Origin: Deltaproteobacteria bacterium
GTDB lineage: Bacteria; Desulfobacterota; Desulfobacteria; Desulfobacterales; ETH-SRB1
Assembly: GCA_019314185.1 (NCBI GenBank)
Contig: JAFCZU010000063.1
Location: forward strand, 1-11,044
DNA: 11,044 bases
Direction: 5' to 3'
Shown here: positions 1 through 6,601 of the stretch, in pieces
Numbering within the stretch: the stretch's first letter is position 1
Layout: each line of letters opens with the position of its first letter
Notes under the pieces: generated by a model
The model's input: only the letters and a program-made list of their open reading frames with translations
Databases searched by the model: none
Told to the model about the DNA's origin: nothing
Translations under genes and position numbers: made by a program

Positions 1-153
1 ACGGGAGACCGAAAACCTCATTCCGCCATAGACCCATCTTAATGCTGTTCCGCCCTGAAAAATGATACGGTCTGATCTGGATTGAGCGTAAAGGTTGTCC
101 AGTAAAATCAACTGTAACAACTCCGATTTTTTTATCTTCTTTTCGTTATACAT
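1..153 (-). CDS. AbiEii/AbiGii-like nucleotidyltransferase (DUF1814), N-terminal 51 codons only
   Basis: An open frame begins with ATG at 153 and runs leftward off the window without a stop. The visible 51 residues start with a basic helix (MYNEKKIKKSELLQLILLDN), followed by IIFQGGTALRWVYGGMRFS. The GGTALR segment (residues 34-39) and the following Y-x(3)-RFS are the signature start of the AbiEii/AbiGii toxin-type nucleotidyltransferases, a Pol-beta fold whose catalytic Asp pair normally follows just after RFS and would lie outside the window. Family members act as toxins of type IV toxin-antitoxin systems or as stand-alone nucleotidyltransferases. No abiEi-like antitoxin gene precedes it: the upstream 440 bp up to the pilin is non-coding, so any partner must lie downstream, off the window. 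An in-frame GTG at 162 is a possible alternative start. Neither start has a good Shine-Dalgarno. Family call is fairly likely from the motif; toxin function is unproven. Confidence 0.6.
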   Translation of the reverse strand, partial: MYNEKKIKKSELLQLILLDNLYAQSRSDRIIFQGGTALRWVYGGMRFSVSR

Positions 154-181
154 AAACGGCACCGTTGTAATAACTTGATTG

Positions 182-209
182 CGATAATATACAGTTTTGT
201 ATAATATCG
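182..209. promoter_or_regulatory. Imperfect inverted repeat overlapping the promoter (candidate operator)
   Basis: CGATAATATAC (182-192) and GTATAATATCG (199-209) are 11-bp arms with one mismatch around a 6-bp centre. The dyad fills the space between, and overlaps, the -35 and -10 elements of the minus-strand promoter. That is the position expected for an autorepressor, such as the winged-helix antitoxins of AbiE systems. The sequence is AT-rich, so chance symmetry is possible. Confidence 0.45.
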
Positions 210-213
210 TCAA
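184..213 (-). promoter_or_regulatory. Sigma-70 type promoter for the AbiEii-like gene
   Basis: On the minus strand, TTGACG (213-208) is followed by 16 bp and then TATATT (191-186). A TATTAT at 189-184 is an alternative -10. The predicted start of transcription is near 178, about 25 nt ahead of the ATG at 153. This supports the short partial frame being a real, independently transcribed gene. Confidence 0.55.
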
Positions 214-239
214 TAATAATAATATTTTGACAAACTTGG

Positions 240-277
240 CTGAAGCTCCATGACAGCCTTAGTACCTCCAGCTTCAG
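240..277. repeat. Inverted repeat CTGAAGCT / AGCTTCAG
   Basis: Perfect 8-bp arms lie at 240-247 and 270-277, separated by 22 bp. There is no T-tract on either side, so it is not an intrinsic terminator. It lies just upstream of the AbiEii-like gene in non-coding DNA. Function unknown. Confidence 0.4.
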
Positions 278-507
278 TTTCTGGTGAAAATCACAGCCAA
301 TCCGGTGAAAATCACTGGTTTTGTTGTCGCGGTCAGAAAGATATAAATCACGCCTTTTAAAAAATATTCTGTATAACGGTTTGCAAATGAACTGTCCCGC
401 AGCAAGCTTCAGGCAATTAAACCCAACGGTTTACGGAAATCTGTGTAATCTGCGGATTAAAAATTTTACAGCCTTTTATTAACAAAACAACTTGCGACAA
501 AACAATA
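259..507. other. Non-coding region upstream of the pilin promoter
   Basis: I see no credible coding frame on either strand. Besides the twin GTGA-N3-TCAC boxes it contains only AT-rich DNA with scattered short repeats, such as AACAAAACAA at 481-490 partly repeated at 498-504. It may hold the enhancer sites for the sigma-54 activator, but I cannot assign a PilR-type or IHF site with confidence. Confidence 0.5.
283..315. repeat. Twin 12-bp boxes GGTGAAAATCAC spaced 21 bp apart
   Basis: The identical 12-mer occurs at 283-294 and 304-315. Each copy contains the palindrome GTGA-N3-TCAC, and the 21-bp period places both on the same helical face. This could be a tandem operator for a dimeric regulator (about 200 bp upstream of the pilin promoter, where sigma-54 activators bind) or a relic of multi-repeat transposon ends such as those of IS21-family elements. 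Nothing nearby decides between these. Confidence 0.55.
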
Positions 508-526
508 TGGCACGCTAATTGCTTTT
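508..526 (+). promoter_or_regulatory. Sigma-54 (RpoN) -24/-12 promoter of the pilin gene
   Basis: TGGCACG (508-514), 4 bp, then TTGCTTTT (519-526) matches the sigma-54 consensus TGGCACG-N4-TTGCW. The invariant GG (509-510) and GC (521-522) have the required 10-bp separation. Transcription should start near 534, giving a 5' leader of about 60 nt before the ATG at 595. Sigma-54 control of the major pilin, usually with the PilS/PilR two-component pair, is established in Pseudomonas and Geobacter. The activator gene is not in this window. Confidence 0.88.
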
Positions 527-580
527 ATCTAATTAAAAAGCCGAAATAAAAATAACCAATAGCTCAAAAGATCGGTTAAA

Positions 581-589
581 AAAGGAGGT
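581..589 (+). promoter_or_regulatory. Strong Shine-Dalgarno of the pilin gene
   Basis: AAAGGAGGT lies 5-6 nt before the ATG at 595. It is a near-complete anti-16S match and much stronger than the sites of most other genes here, consistent with a highly translated structural subunit. It also fixes the pilin start. Confidence 0.85.
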
Positions 590-594
590 TTAAA

Positions 595-1002
595 ATGATT
601 AGAAAACTAAGACAAAGAAAAGCAAGGAATGAAAAAGGTTTTACACTCATCGAGCTGATGATCGTCATCGCGATCATCGGCATCCTGGCAGCCATCGCCA
701 TTCCGAATTTCCTGGCGTATCGTACAAGGGGGCAGGACGCGGCAGCGGAATCAGCAGCCAAGAATTTTTATAACACAGCCATGGCTTACTTTGCAGATAC
801 ATCAACTTCAGGCACACAAGTACTTGTTACTGATGAAGAAGGTGGTTATACTATTGATACTGATGTGATAAAAGTGGGTAGTGGTGCAGGATTACAAGAT
901 AATCTAAATGGCACAGTCAGCGCAGCCGGTACTTTAACCTTTAGGCATGATGGATCTGCCACAACTTTCACCCTTGATACTGAAGGCAATATAAGTCCAT
1001 AA
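595..1002 (+). CDS. Type IV pilin (major pilin-like, PilA/PilE type)
   Basis: Structural subunit of a type IV pilus: made as a prepilin, cleaved and N-methylated by prepilin peptidase, then assembled at the inner membrane. The 135 residues comprise a 15-residue basic leader ending in Gly15, cleavage before Phe16, and the canonical [22 protein letters not shown] helix with the invariant Glu at mature position 5 (residue 20). The mature subunit of 120 residues has a Ser/Thr/Gly-rich globular part ([24 protein letters not shown]) and no cysteine, so the C-terminal disulfide loop of classical pilins is absent. It is longer than the truncated Geobacter PilA-N. The sigma-54 promoter, very strong ribosome site and dedicated terminator indicate a highly expressed single-gene unit and argue for a major pilin rather than a minor pseudopilin. 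The many exposed Ser/Thr residues are potential O-glycosylation sites for the neighbouring glycosyltransferases (inference). Confidence 0.9.
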   Translation: MIRKLRQRKARNEKGFTLIELMIVIAIIGILAAIAIPNFLAYRTRGQDAAAESAAKNFYNTAMAYFADTSTSGTQVLVTDEEGGYTIDTDVIKVGSGAGLQDNLNGTVSAAGTLTFRHDGSATTFTLDTEGNISP

Positions 1003-1014
1003 TTAATGCAAAAC

Positions 1015-1034
1015 ATTGATAACGCTGTATCAAT
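1015..1034 (+). repeat. Small hairpin downstream of the pilin stop
   Basis: ATTGATA (1015-1021), a 6-nt loop and TATCAAT (1028-1034) form a perfect 7-bp stem between the pilin stop and the main terminator. It may help stabilise the mRNA 3' end, or be a chance AT-rich hairpin. Confidence 0.35.
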
Positions 1035-1040
1035 AATAAT

Positions 1041-1072
1041 AAAAAAGGGGGGAATAATATCCCCCCTTTTTT
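1041..1072 (+). terminator. Intrinsic terminator of the pilin transcript
   Basis: AAAAAAGGGGGG (1041-1052), an 8-nt loop, then CCCCCCTTTTTT (1061-1072) forms a perfect 12-bp stem with a GC core and U-tract. It ends a transcript of about 540 nt from the sigma-54 promoter and separates pilin expression from the downstream membrane-protein gene. Confidence 0.93.
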
Positions 1073-1154
1073 ATATCGAAAAATATTGTGGAAAGCCTCT
1101 CTGTCTGCCAAAGATCTTAGTTATTATCCCTAAAATTAATTTTTATAACCATCC

Positions 1155-1183
1155 TTTACAACCACTTCATAACCTTCTATAAT
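1155..1183 (+). promoter_or_regulatory. Sigma-70 type promoter for the first TMTC-like gene
   Basis: TTTACA (1155-1160), a 17-bp spacer and TATAAT (1178-1183) differ from consensus at one position. Transcription would begin near 1190, about 53 nt before the ATG at 1243. The gene is therefore likely expressed independently of the sigma-54-driven pilin. Confidence 0.7.
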
Positions 1184-1242
1184 ATCAAATAAAACAATAA
1201 AGCCGATTACATTGTCCGAGAGGGATTGCAGTAAATCCGATT

Positions 1243-3231
1243 ATGAATAATTTTTTCAAAATAAGGCATAATGAGATAATTATCTGCCTGTTTCTTATTA
1301 TTACTACACTTGCTGTCTATTGGCAGGTGACAAACCATGAGTTTCTTAATTATGACGATGATATTTATATAACCAAAAATCACCATGTTCAGGCTGGCCT
1401 GAACTTAGAGAGCGCCATCTGGTCTTTTACTTCAGGCACCATGGTATCAAATTACTGGCATCCATTAACATGGCTGTCACACATGCTGGACTTCCAGCTT
1501 TACGGAATGAACGCTGGCGGACATCATATGACCAGTCTGCTTTTTCATATCACAAATACATTATTATTGTTTTTTATCTTTAGAAGGATGACTGGAAATA
1601 TATGGCAGAGTGGTTGTGTTGCTGCGCTTTTTGCTTTGCATCCTCTTCATGTAGAATCGGTTGCATGGGTGGCAGAAAGAAAAGATGTGCTCAGCACTTT
1701 TTTCTGGTTGCTTACTATGCTGGCTTATTGCCGCTACGTTGAGAAACCGGTATTGATCAGATATTTTATTGTTCTGCTTTTTTTTGTTCTGGGTCTCATG
1801 TCCAAGCCGATGCTTGTGACCCTGCCGTTTGTTTTGCTTTTGATGGACTATTGGCCGTTGGGCCGTATTCAGTTAGGCCAAGCAATCAAAGAGGGTAATG
1901 TTAAATCTCAAAAAACGTCTTTTTTTCATCTGGTTGGGGAAAAAATTCCTTTTTTTTTACTGACCGCGGTTGCCAGTGTGGCGGCTTATATTACACAGCA
2001 AAAAGGGGGCGCTTTAACATGTATGGATTTAATGTTGCTTAAGATTCAAATAGCCAACGCACTTGTTTCATACGTAAGCTACATTGGAAAAATGCTTTGG
2101 CCAGGCAAACTTGCAGTTTTCTATCCTCACCCAGGGACATTGCCGATATGGGAGTCTGTTGTAGCCGGATTATTATTGATATCTATAACGGCTTTTGTTG
2201 TCATTCCCCGGCGAAGGTTCCCCTATCTTTTCGTAGGATGGTTCTGGTTCATAGGCACCCTTGTGCCGGTGATAGGATTGGTCAAGGTGGGCAGTTTTGC
2301 TATGGCTGATCGATATACATATGTTCCACTTATCGGTTTATTTATTATTATTGCCTGGTTTGTCCCTGAACTTGTTGCACGACGACCCCATAAAAAAATA
2401 TTGCTTACCACATTAGCAATTATTTACCTGTCGATTCTAATGACAGCAACTTGGACACAAGTACGATACTGGAAAAATAGCACAGCACTTTTTAAACATA
2501 CCTTAAATGTGACAGCCAATAACTATATTGCGCACGATAAACTGGGTGAAGCGCTGGCAGAGCAGAATAGAACAGTTGAAGCTATCAGGCATTATTCTGA
2601 AGCGCTACGAATAGAACCTGATTTTGTCCAAGCTCATCTCAACATGGGAGATGCTCACGCCAGTCTGGGAAATAGTGAAGATGGCGTTTATTACTATAAT
2701 AAAGCTCTACAAAAAAATCCAAACTATGAAAAAGCCCATAACAACCTGGGGAATGCAATGGCTCGACAAGGGAATTTTGAAGCAGCCGTTTACCATTATA
2801 ATGAAGCCCTAAAGATCAATCCCAATTATGCAGGTGCACATTACAACTTAGGCAAAATTGCTGCTAATCAGGGAAAGATTGAAGAAGCAATATTTTATTT
2901 TAAAAAAACATTGCGAGTCAGTCCGAATATGCTGGCGGCTTTATATAATTTGTCGTGGATCGCAGCCACGACTAAGGATGATAAATTTAGAAACGGCAAG
3001 GAGGCGGTTAACCTGGCAGAAAAACTCTGCAAACTCCAAAATTACAATCAACCTTTGTCTCTGGATGCGCTTGCCGCAGCTTATGCAGCAACAGGTGAGC
3101 TTGACAAGGCGGTTAAAATAGCCCAACAAGGTCTTAACATGGCTTTGACGCAAGGCCCTAAAGAACTTGTCTGTAGTTTAACAAAAAGGCTGCGGCTATA
3201 TCAATCCGGACTTCCATATAGACAAAAGTAG
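1243..3231 (+). CDS. TMTC-like GT-C membrane glycosyltransferase with C-terminal TPR repeats (first paralogue)
   Basis: The 662-residue protein has about ten to twelve membrane spans (roughly residues 10-410) followed by at least four TPR units (about 427-565) and a helical tail. Conserved blocks match the TMTC/GT-C architecture: acidic first loop LNYDDD (D38-D40, candidate catalytic site), WHPLTWL (72-78), HPLHVESVAWVAERKD (133-148) and ADRYTYVP (355-362), which correspond to the DD, RPL, HPxHTEAV and AERxLYLP blocks of eukaryotic TMTC proteins. Those enzymes use dolichyl-phosphate mannose to O-mannosylate secretory proteins. By analogy this protein would take a polyprenyl-phosphate sugar and glycosylate a protein or glycan on the periplasmic side, with the TPRs binding the acceptor. 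It stands directly after the pilin and has a paralogue at 8678. The ATG lacks a well-placed Shine-Dalgarno (GAGAGGGA is 17 nt away), but no in-frame alternative is better. Fold call is solid; substrate is inference. Confidence 0.8.
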   Translation: MNNFFKIRHNEIIICLFLIITTLAVYWQVTNHEFLNYDDDIYITKNHHVQAGLNLESAIWSFTSGTMVSNYWHPLTWLSHMLDFQLYGMNAGGHHMTSLLFHITNTLLLFFIFRRMTGNIWQSGCVAALFALHPLHVESVAWVAERKDVLSTFFWLLTMLAYCRYVEKPVLIRYFIVLLFFVLGLMSKPMLVTLPFVLLLMDYWPLGRIQLGQAIKEGNVKSQKTSFFHLVGEKIPFFLLTAVASVAAYITQQKGGALTCMDLMLLKIQIANALVSYVSYIGKMLWPGKLAVFYPHPGTLPIWESVVAGLLLISITAFVVIPRRRFPYLFVGWFWFIGTLVPVIGLVKVGSFAMADRYTYVPLIGLFIIIAWFVPELVARRPHKKILLTTLAIIYLSILMTATWTQVRYWKNSTALFKHTLNVTANNYIAHDKLGEALAEQNRTVEAIRHYSEALRIEPDFVQAHLNMGDAHASLGNSEDGVYYYNKALQKNPNYEKAHNNLGNAMARQGNFEAAVYHYNEALKINPNYAGAHYNLGKIAANQGKIEEAIFYFKKTLRVSPNMLAALYNLSWIAATTKDDKFRNGKEAVNLAEKLCKLQNYNQPLSLDALAAAYAATGELDKAVKIAQQGLNMALTQGPKELVCSLTKRLRLYQSGLPYRQK

Positions 3232-3289
3232 CACAGAAAAAGATGAACCGATAACGGTCCAGCCATAAGGCAAGAGCCCAATGGGATAT

Positions 3290-5113
3290 TTAATGTGTTT
3301 TCTTCTTTCTGCTAAATGCAATCACAGCCCTCGCACCGTAAAGTGTCAAAAAAAACAATGCTGCGATTAAGCTCAGGCCATTTACCCAGTTTGCGATTCT
3401 CTGCAAAATTGGCATTTGAAAAGGAAAAGGTCGATAATTTAAAAAAGCTTTGGCAGACTCCTTTTGTTCTACCGTGAAGTGATCGCCAGGTTCGCAGTCG
3501 TTAGCCTCAGGCCATACATAACAGGACGGATTTTTAATATTTAGAACGCCTTTATTTTCTTCCATTGCCAGCCCTGGATGCAAAGTCTTTATAGGAAAAT
3601 CCTCAAGTCGATATCCAAACAAGGGTTCATAACATAGCAACTGGGATGCACCGTGAATCAGCATATTATTACGAAAAAGCGGCATTATTGTTTGTCCATT
3701 CTTATTAAGATAAACACCAATATTTTTAATTTCGGGCATCCATAAACCCTCTTTAACCAGATTATACGTCTTAATGATTTCCTCGGGATCATAATTTTGG
3801 CTGTGATAAAAATCTCGTTCTGTTAAGGCATTTAAAGCTATTGCCGCAGCCATGCTGATGACTATGATTCCCAGTTTATATTTAGATGATATCGCTATTT
3901 TTTCTAATATCAAAGTTGCAGCGAGAATAACTATGGGAATATAGATAATAACCCAGCGAATCAGGTTGCTCGAGTTCTTTAACAAGGGCAACTGCTTTAA
4001 AAAAGAGTTCCATCCGGAAGAAAAGGTATTCAAGGCTACCGGCAGAATCAATAATGCGATAATTGCCGCCACAGATAGCCAGCGAATCCTACTCAACTTC
4101 AGCCAAAGATCCTTTTTCTCTATTTGTTGCAATATTTTCCAGCCGCCATAAAGCATGATTGCCAGCGGTATGAAGGTCACACTATATTCCCACTCATGCC
4201 GACCCAAATGCCATTGGACGTTTGTAAGCTTCTCAATCCTGCCCGGATCGAAAGCAGGGCTTAAAAACAATGACTTTAGCATCAGCCATGCAGCTTCAAA
4301 AAAATTCCTGGCACCTGGAAGCTTATATCCACTTCTTGGGAAACTTTCCATGAGGGAAAATATGGCCACTAATTTTGATGAACATAACAGGATGCCCACA
4401 AAACCCGACCCGACCCAACGGAACCAGAAATGACATTGTTTGCCAAAAAGCAAGCCATGAATGAGGCCTGCAACAACAATGGAGATAATTCCGGGGATCA
4501 TGAATGATGAAAAACCGGATTGCACCATATAGGCAAACAAAAAACCGCCAATGACTATATCAAAAACGAACTGCCAGCGACGGCTTTTTTTTTCTTCTGG
4601 AAGTGGGCGCAGCAATATAAAAGCAATAAAGGGGAGGAGCATAAAGGAATGAAGGAAGAGATGCCCAATCAACATGCGATGGGCATAAAACCCATTAAAC
4701 ATAAAAAGACCTGCGCCAAGGAATGAAATTATTTGGGAAGTAAAAAACGCCCGGCGCAGCAACAAATAGAAGCATAATAATCCTAACCCTGCAAACAATA
4801 AAGAAGTAAAACGAACAGCGGTAAGCGGGCCGGTAAAAAATGTAATAAACTGCGGCACAGTGTAATAACCATTATTGATATTGATGTAGTTTAGGGAGCC
4901 ACCACAAAAAGAAGGTGTAAACCAGGGGATTTTCCATAATCCATTAGTTTGATGCCAGAAATAACCATCTAACAGAGAGGGCAGGTAGAATGAATAATCA
5001 TGCCCCATCTGTCCATGCTTATTAGGAAAAAATTGTCCAAAAATAGTGTAATACACTATTATGAGGAGAACACTGGCAGTCAATAAGATTAGATTATTTT
5101 TTGAGCTGTGCAT
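3290..5113 (-). CDS. YfhO-like / GT-C-type polytopic membrane protein
   Basis: The 607-residue integral membrane protein begins with a membrane anchor (about 8-25) and a first periplasmic loop containing GHDYSFYLPSLLDG (37-50) and GLWKIPWFTPSFCGG (58-72). This resembles the acidic-residue, GxxPxWxP, GG pattern of YfhO-family and related GT-C proteins, with D39 as a candidate catalytic residue. Multiple hydrophobic helices follow to about 430, then a soluble stretch with two Cys-containing segments, one terminal span (about 577-597) and a basic tail (SRKKKTH). YfhO relatives are thought to use polyprenyl-phosphate sugars to decorate cell-envelope polymers. It is the last gene of the minus-strand operon, 35 bp after the radical SAM gene. 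Its start lacks a clear ribosome site, suggesting translational coupling or a weak start. Family assignment rests on pattern only and the exact substrate is unknown. Confidence 0.6.
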   Translation of the reverse strand: MHSSKNNLILLTASVLLIIVYYTIFGQFFPNKHGQMGHDYSFYLPSLLDGYFWHQTNGLWKIPWFTPSFCGGSLNYININNGYYTVPQFITFFTGPLTAVRFTSLLFAGLGLLCFYLLLRRAFFTSQIISFLGAGLFMFNGFYAHRMLIGHLFLHSFMLLPFIAFILLRPLPEEKKSRRWQFVFDIVIGGFLFAYMVQSGFSSFMIPGIISIVVAGLIHGLLFGKQCHFWFRWVGSGFVGILLCSSKLVAIFSLMESFPRSGYKLPGARNFFEAAWLMLKSLFLSPAFDPGRIEKLTNVQWHLGRHEWEYSVTFIPLAIMLYGGWKILQQIEKKDLWLKLSRIRWLSVAAIIALLILPVALNTFSSGWNSFLKQLPLLKNSSNLIRWVIIYIPIVILAATLILEKIAISSKYKLGIIVISMAAAIALNALTERDFYHSQNYDPEEIIKTYNLVKEGLWMPEIKNIGVYLNKNGQTIMPLFRNNMLIHGASQLLCYEPLFGYRLEDFPIKTLHPGLAMEENKGVLNIKNPSCYVWPEANDCEPGDHFTVEQKESAKAFLNYRPFPFQMPILQRIANWVNGLSLIAALFFLTLYGARAVIAFSRKKKTH

Positions 5114-5148
5114 GAGAATGTGTACTAACCATCATGTTTAAAAAAAGA

Positions 5149-6579
5149 CTATGATTTTGATACGGCATTTTTTATGAGAGTCAGACCACCATACAAAAGG
5201 TTGGCCAGTTCGTCCGGCGAACGGATGGAAAGCAATTTGCGAAGCAGAAATCTGGGACGGAAATAGTATCGATTGTAAGCACTGCGATGAATAGAAAGGA
5301 GTTCACCGGCAGTCATTCCCTCCGGGACATATATCGGATAGTCCAGAAAGTTGAACTCGGGAACAACTTTATGCAAATAGTATTTCGGATCGACAAAAGT
5401 TCCGCTTTTCAGCGCCCGTCGATATTCCGCCGTCCCTGGCAGCGGGACAAAAATTGTAAAAGATGCCAGTTCAGTATCCAGCTCCATTGCAAACCGAATC
5501 GTATCTTCCATTTCCTCTTTGGTCTCGGTCGACAATCCTAACATGAAGTAACCACGAATTTGAATGCCTACTTCCTTGGTCATATGGATGGCTTCCACGA
5601 TTTTTTCCTTAGTGACCTGCTTGTTGATATGGTCAAGCACACGTTGACTTCCGCTCTCAATACCATAAGCAATGAAGGTGCAGCCAGCCTCTTTGAGGGC
5701 ATAGAGAACTTTGCGATTCACAACGTCGATTCGTGATTCCACTGACCATGGAATGTTAAAGTTTCTTTTTTTGAGTTGTTCGCACACGGCGAACACTATT
5801 TCGTGGTTGGTAACAAAGTTGTCGTCCCAAACAGCCACGTCTTTTGCACCATACTTGTCATGCAGAAGAAAGAATTCCTCCACGATGCGGTCGATGCTGA
5901 AATATCGAGTTCTGGTTCCGAAAGTTTTTTTACTGCAAAAAGTGCAAACACCCGGGCAGCCGCGTGAGGCAAGCATCGAGTGCGACGGCTGTCGGGTCGA
6001 ACGGGCAACGCTGTTCTTATATAGATGCATAGGCAGGAGATGCCGTGCGGGTAGAGGCACTTGATCGAGAGGGTCGATGTGAATGCGTGGAGGGGTGTAG
6101 ACAAATTGACCATTTTCACTAAAGACTATGCCAGGCACTTCCTTTAAGCCCCTTCCTCCGGCGCTCAAGCGCTCAACCAGTTCGTACATGGTCACCTCGC
6201 CTTCCCCTATTACCGCATAATCAGCGCCTTGTTCGAGTAATGATTCAGGCATAACCGTTACATGTGGTCCTCCTACTACCACGAGTTGCGAAGATCTATG
6301 CTTTTTGAGAGCCTGAATGAGTTCGATTGCCCGGACAGCATAGGTGCTCACCACTGTGATCCCCACTATGTCATAATCACGGGCGATTTCGCATATTTTT
6401 TCTAATGGAAGAGGTTCTGCCACGCCGTCGAGAATGCGGCATTTATGTCCGTACTTGTGCAAATAAGAAGCGATGTAGGCTATACCTAACGGAGGAATAA
6501 GGCTGGCCGATGTCTTGGAGCCACGGGCGTATAACTCGTTGGCCGTTAATGAGGGTTGGATTAGGAAAATTTTTGCCAT
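5149..6579 (-). CDS. Cobalamin-binding radical SAM protein (BchE/P-methylase type)
   Basis: The 476-residue protein has an N-terminal B12-binding Rossmann domain (about 1-140) with PPLGIAYIASYL (29-40), VVGGPHVT (101-108) and YAVIGEGE (121-128). A radical SAM barrel follows, with the cluster motif CPGVCTFC (C208, C212, C215), WDDNF (251-255), GIESGSQ (306-312) and GYFMLGLSTET (343-353). These enzymes generate a deoxyadenosyl radical and often methylate unactivated carbons via methylcobalamin; some members catalyse ring formation or rearrangement instead. As is usual in the class, the DxHxxG lower-ligand motif is absent. It lies 22 bp after the GtrB-like gene and 35 bp before the YfhO-like gene, so it probably modifies the sugar, the lipid carrier or the glycan made by that operon. 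The start is supported by family length and an AGG about 5 nt upstream. Class is certain; reaction is unknown. Confidence 0.9.
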   Translation of the reverse strand: MAKIFLIQPSLTANELYARGSKTSASLIPPLGIAYIASYLHKYGHKCRILDGVAEPLPLEKICEIARDYDIVGITVVSTYAVRAIELIQALKKHRSSQLVVVGGPHVTVMPESLLEQGADYAVIGEGEVTMYELVERLSAGGRGLKEVPGIVFSENGQFVYTPPRIHIDPLDQVPLPARHLLPMHLYKNSVARSTRQPSHSMLASRGCPGVCTFCSKKTFGTRTRYFSIDRIVEEFFLLHDKYGAKDVAVWDDNFVTNHEIVFAVCEQLKKRNFNIPWSVESRIDVVNRKVLYALKEAGCTFIAYGIESGSQRVLDHINKQVTKEKIVEAIHMTKEVGIQIRGYFMLGLSTETKEEMEDTIRFAMELDTELASFTIFVPLPGTAEYRRALKSGTFVDPKYYLHKVVPEFNFLDYPIYVPEGMTAGELLSIHRSAYNRYYFRPRFLLRKLLSIRSPDELANLLYGGLTLIKNAVSKS

Positions 6580-6601
6580 AAGTGCCTACAGTAGTTAAAA
6601 A

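Noticed and set aside
576..761. Minus-strand open frame antisense to the 5' end of the pilin gene
   Set aside because: It is the reverse reading of the conserved pilin leader and helix, has no ribosome site and its sequence looks like no protein family.
1089..1107. Sigma-54-like TGG sequence upstream of the first TMTC-like gene
   Set aside because: The GC of the -12 element is missing at the required 10-bp distance, and a much better sigma-70 type promoter lies at 1155-1183.
3232..3289. Possible shared terminator between the convergent first TMTC-like and YfhO-like genes
   Set aside because: Only a 4-bp ACCG/CGGT symmetry is present with no T-tract; no credible intrinsic terminator is visible in the 58 bp.
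4155..4433. Plus-strand 92-codon frame inside the YfhO-like gene, plus several similar frames within the other genes
   Set aside because: All lie inside well-supported genes in another frame, lack ribosome sites and have low-complexity or implausible translations.
5711..6119. Overlapping frames on both strands within the radical SAM gene
   Set aside because: The radical SAM frame contains uninterrupted family motifs through this stretch; the alternatives are shadows.
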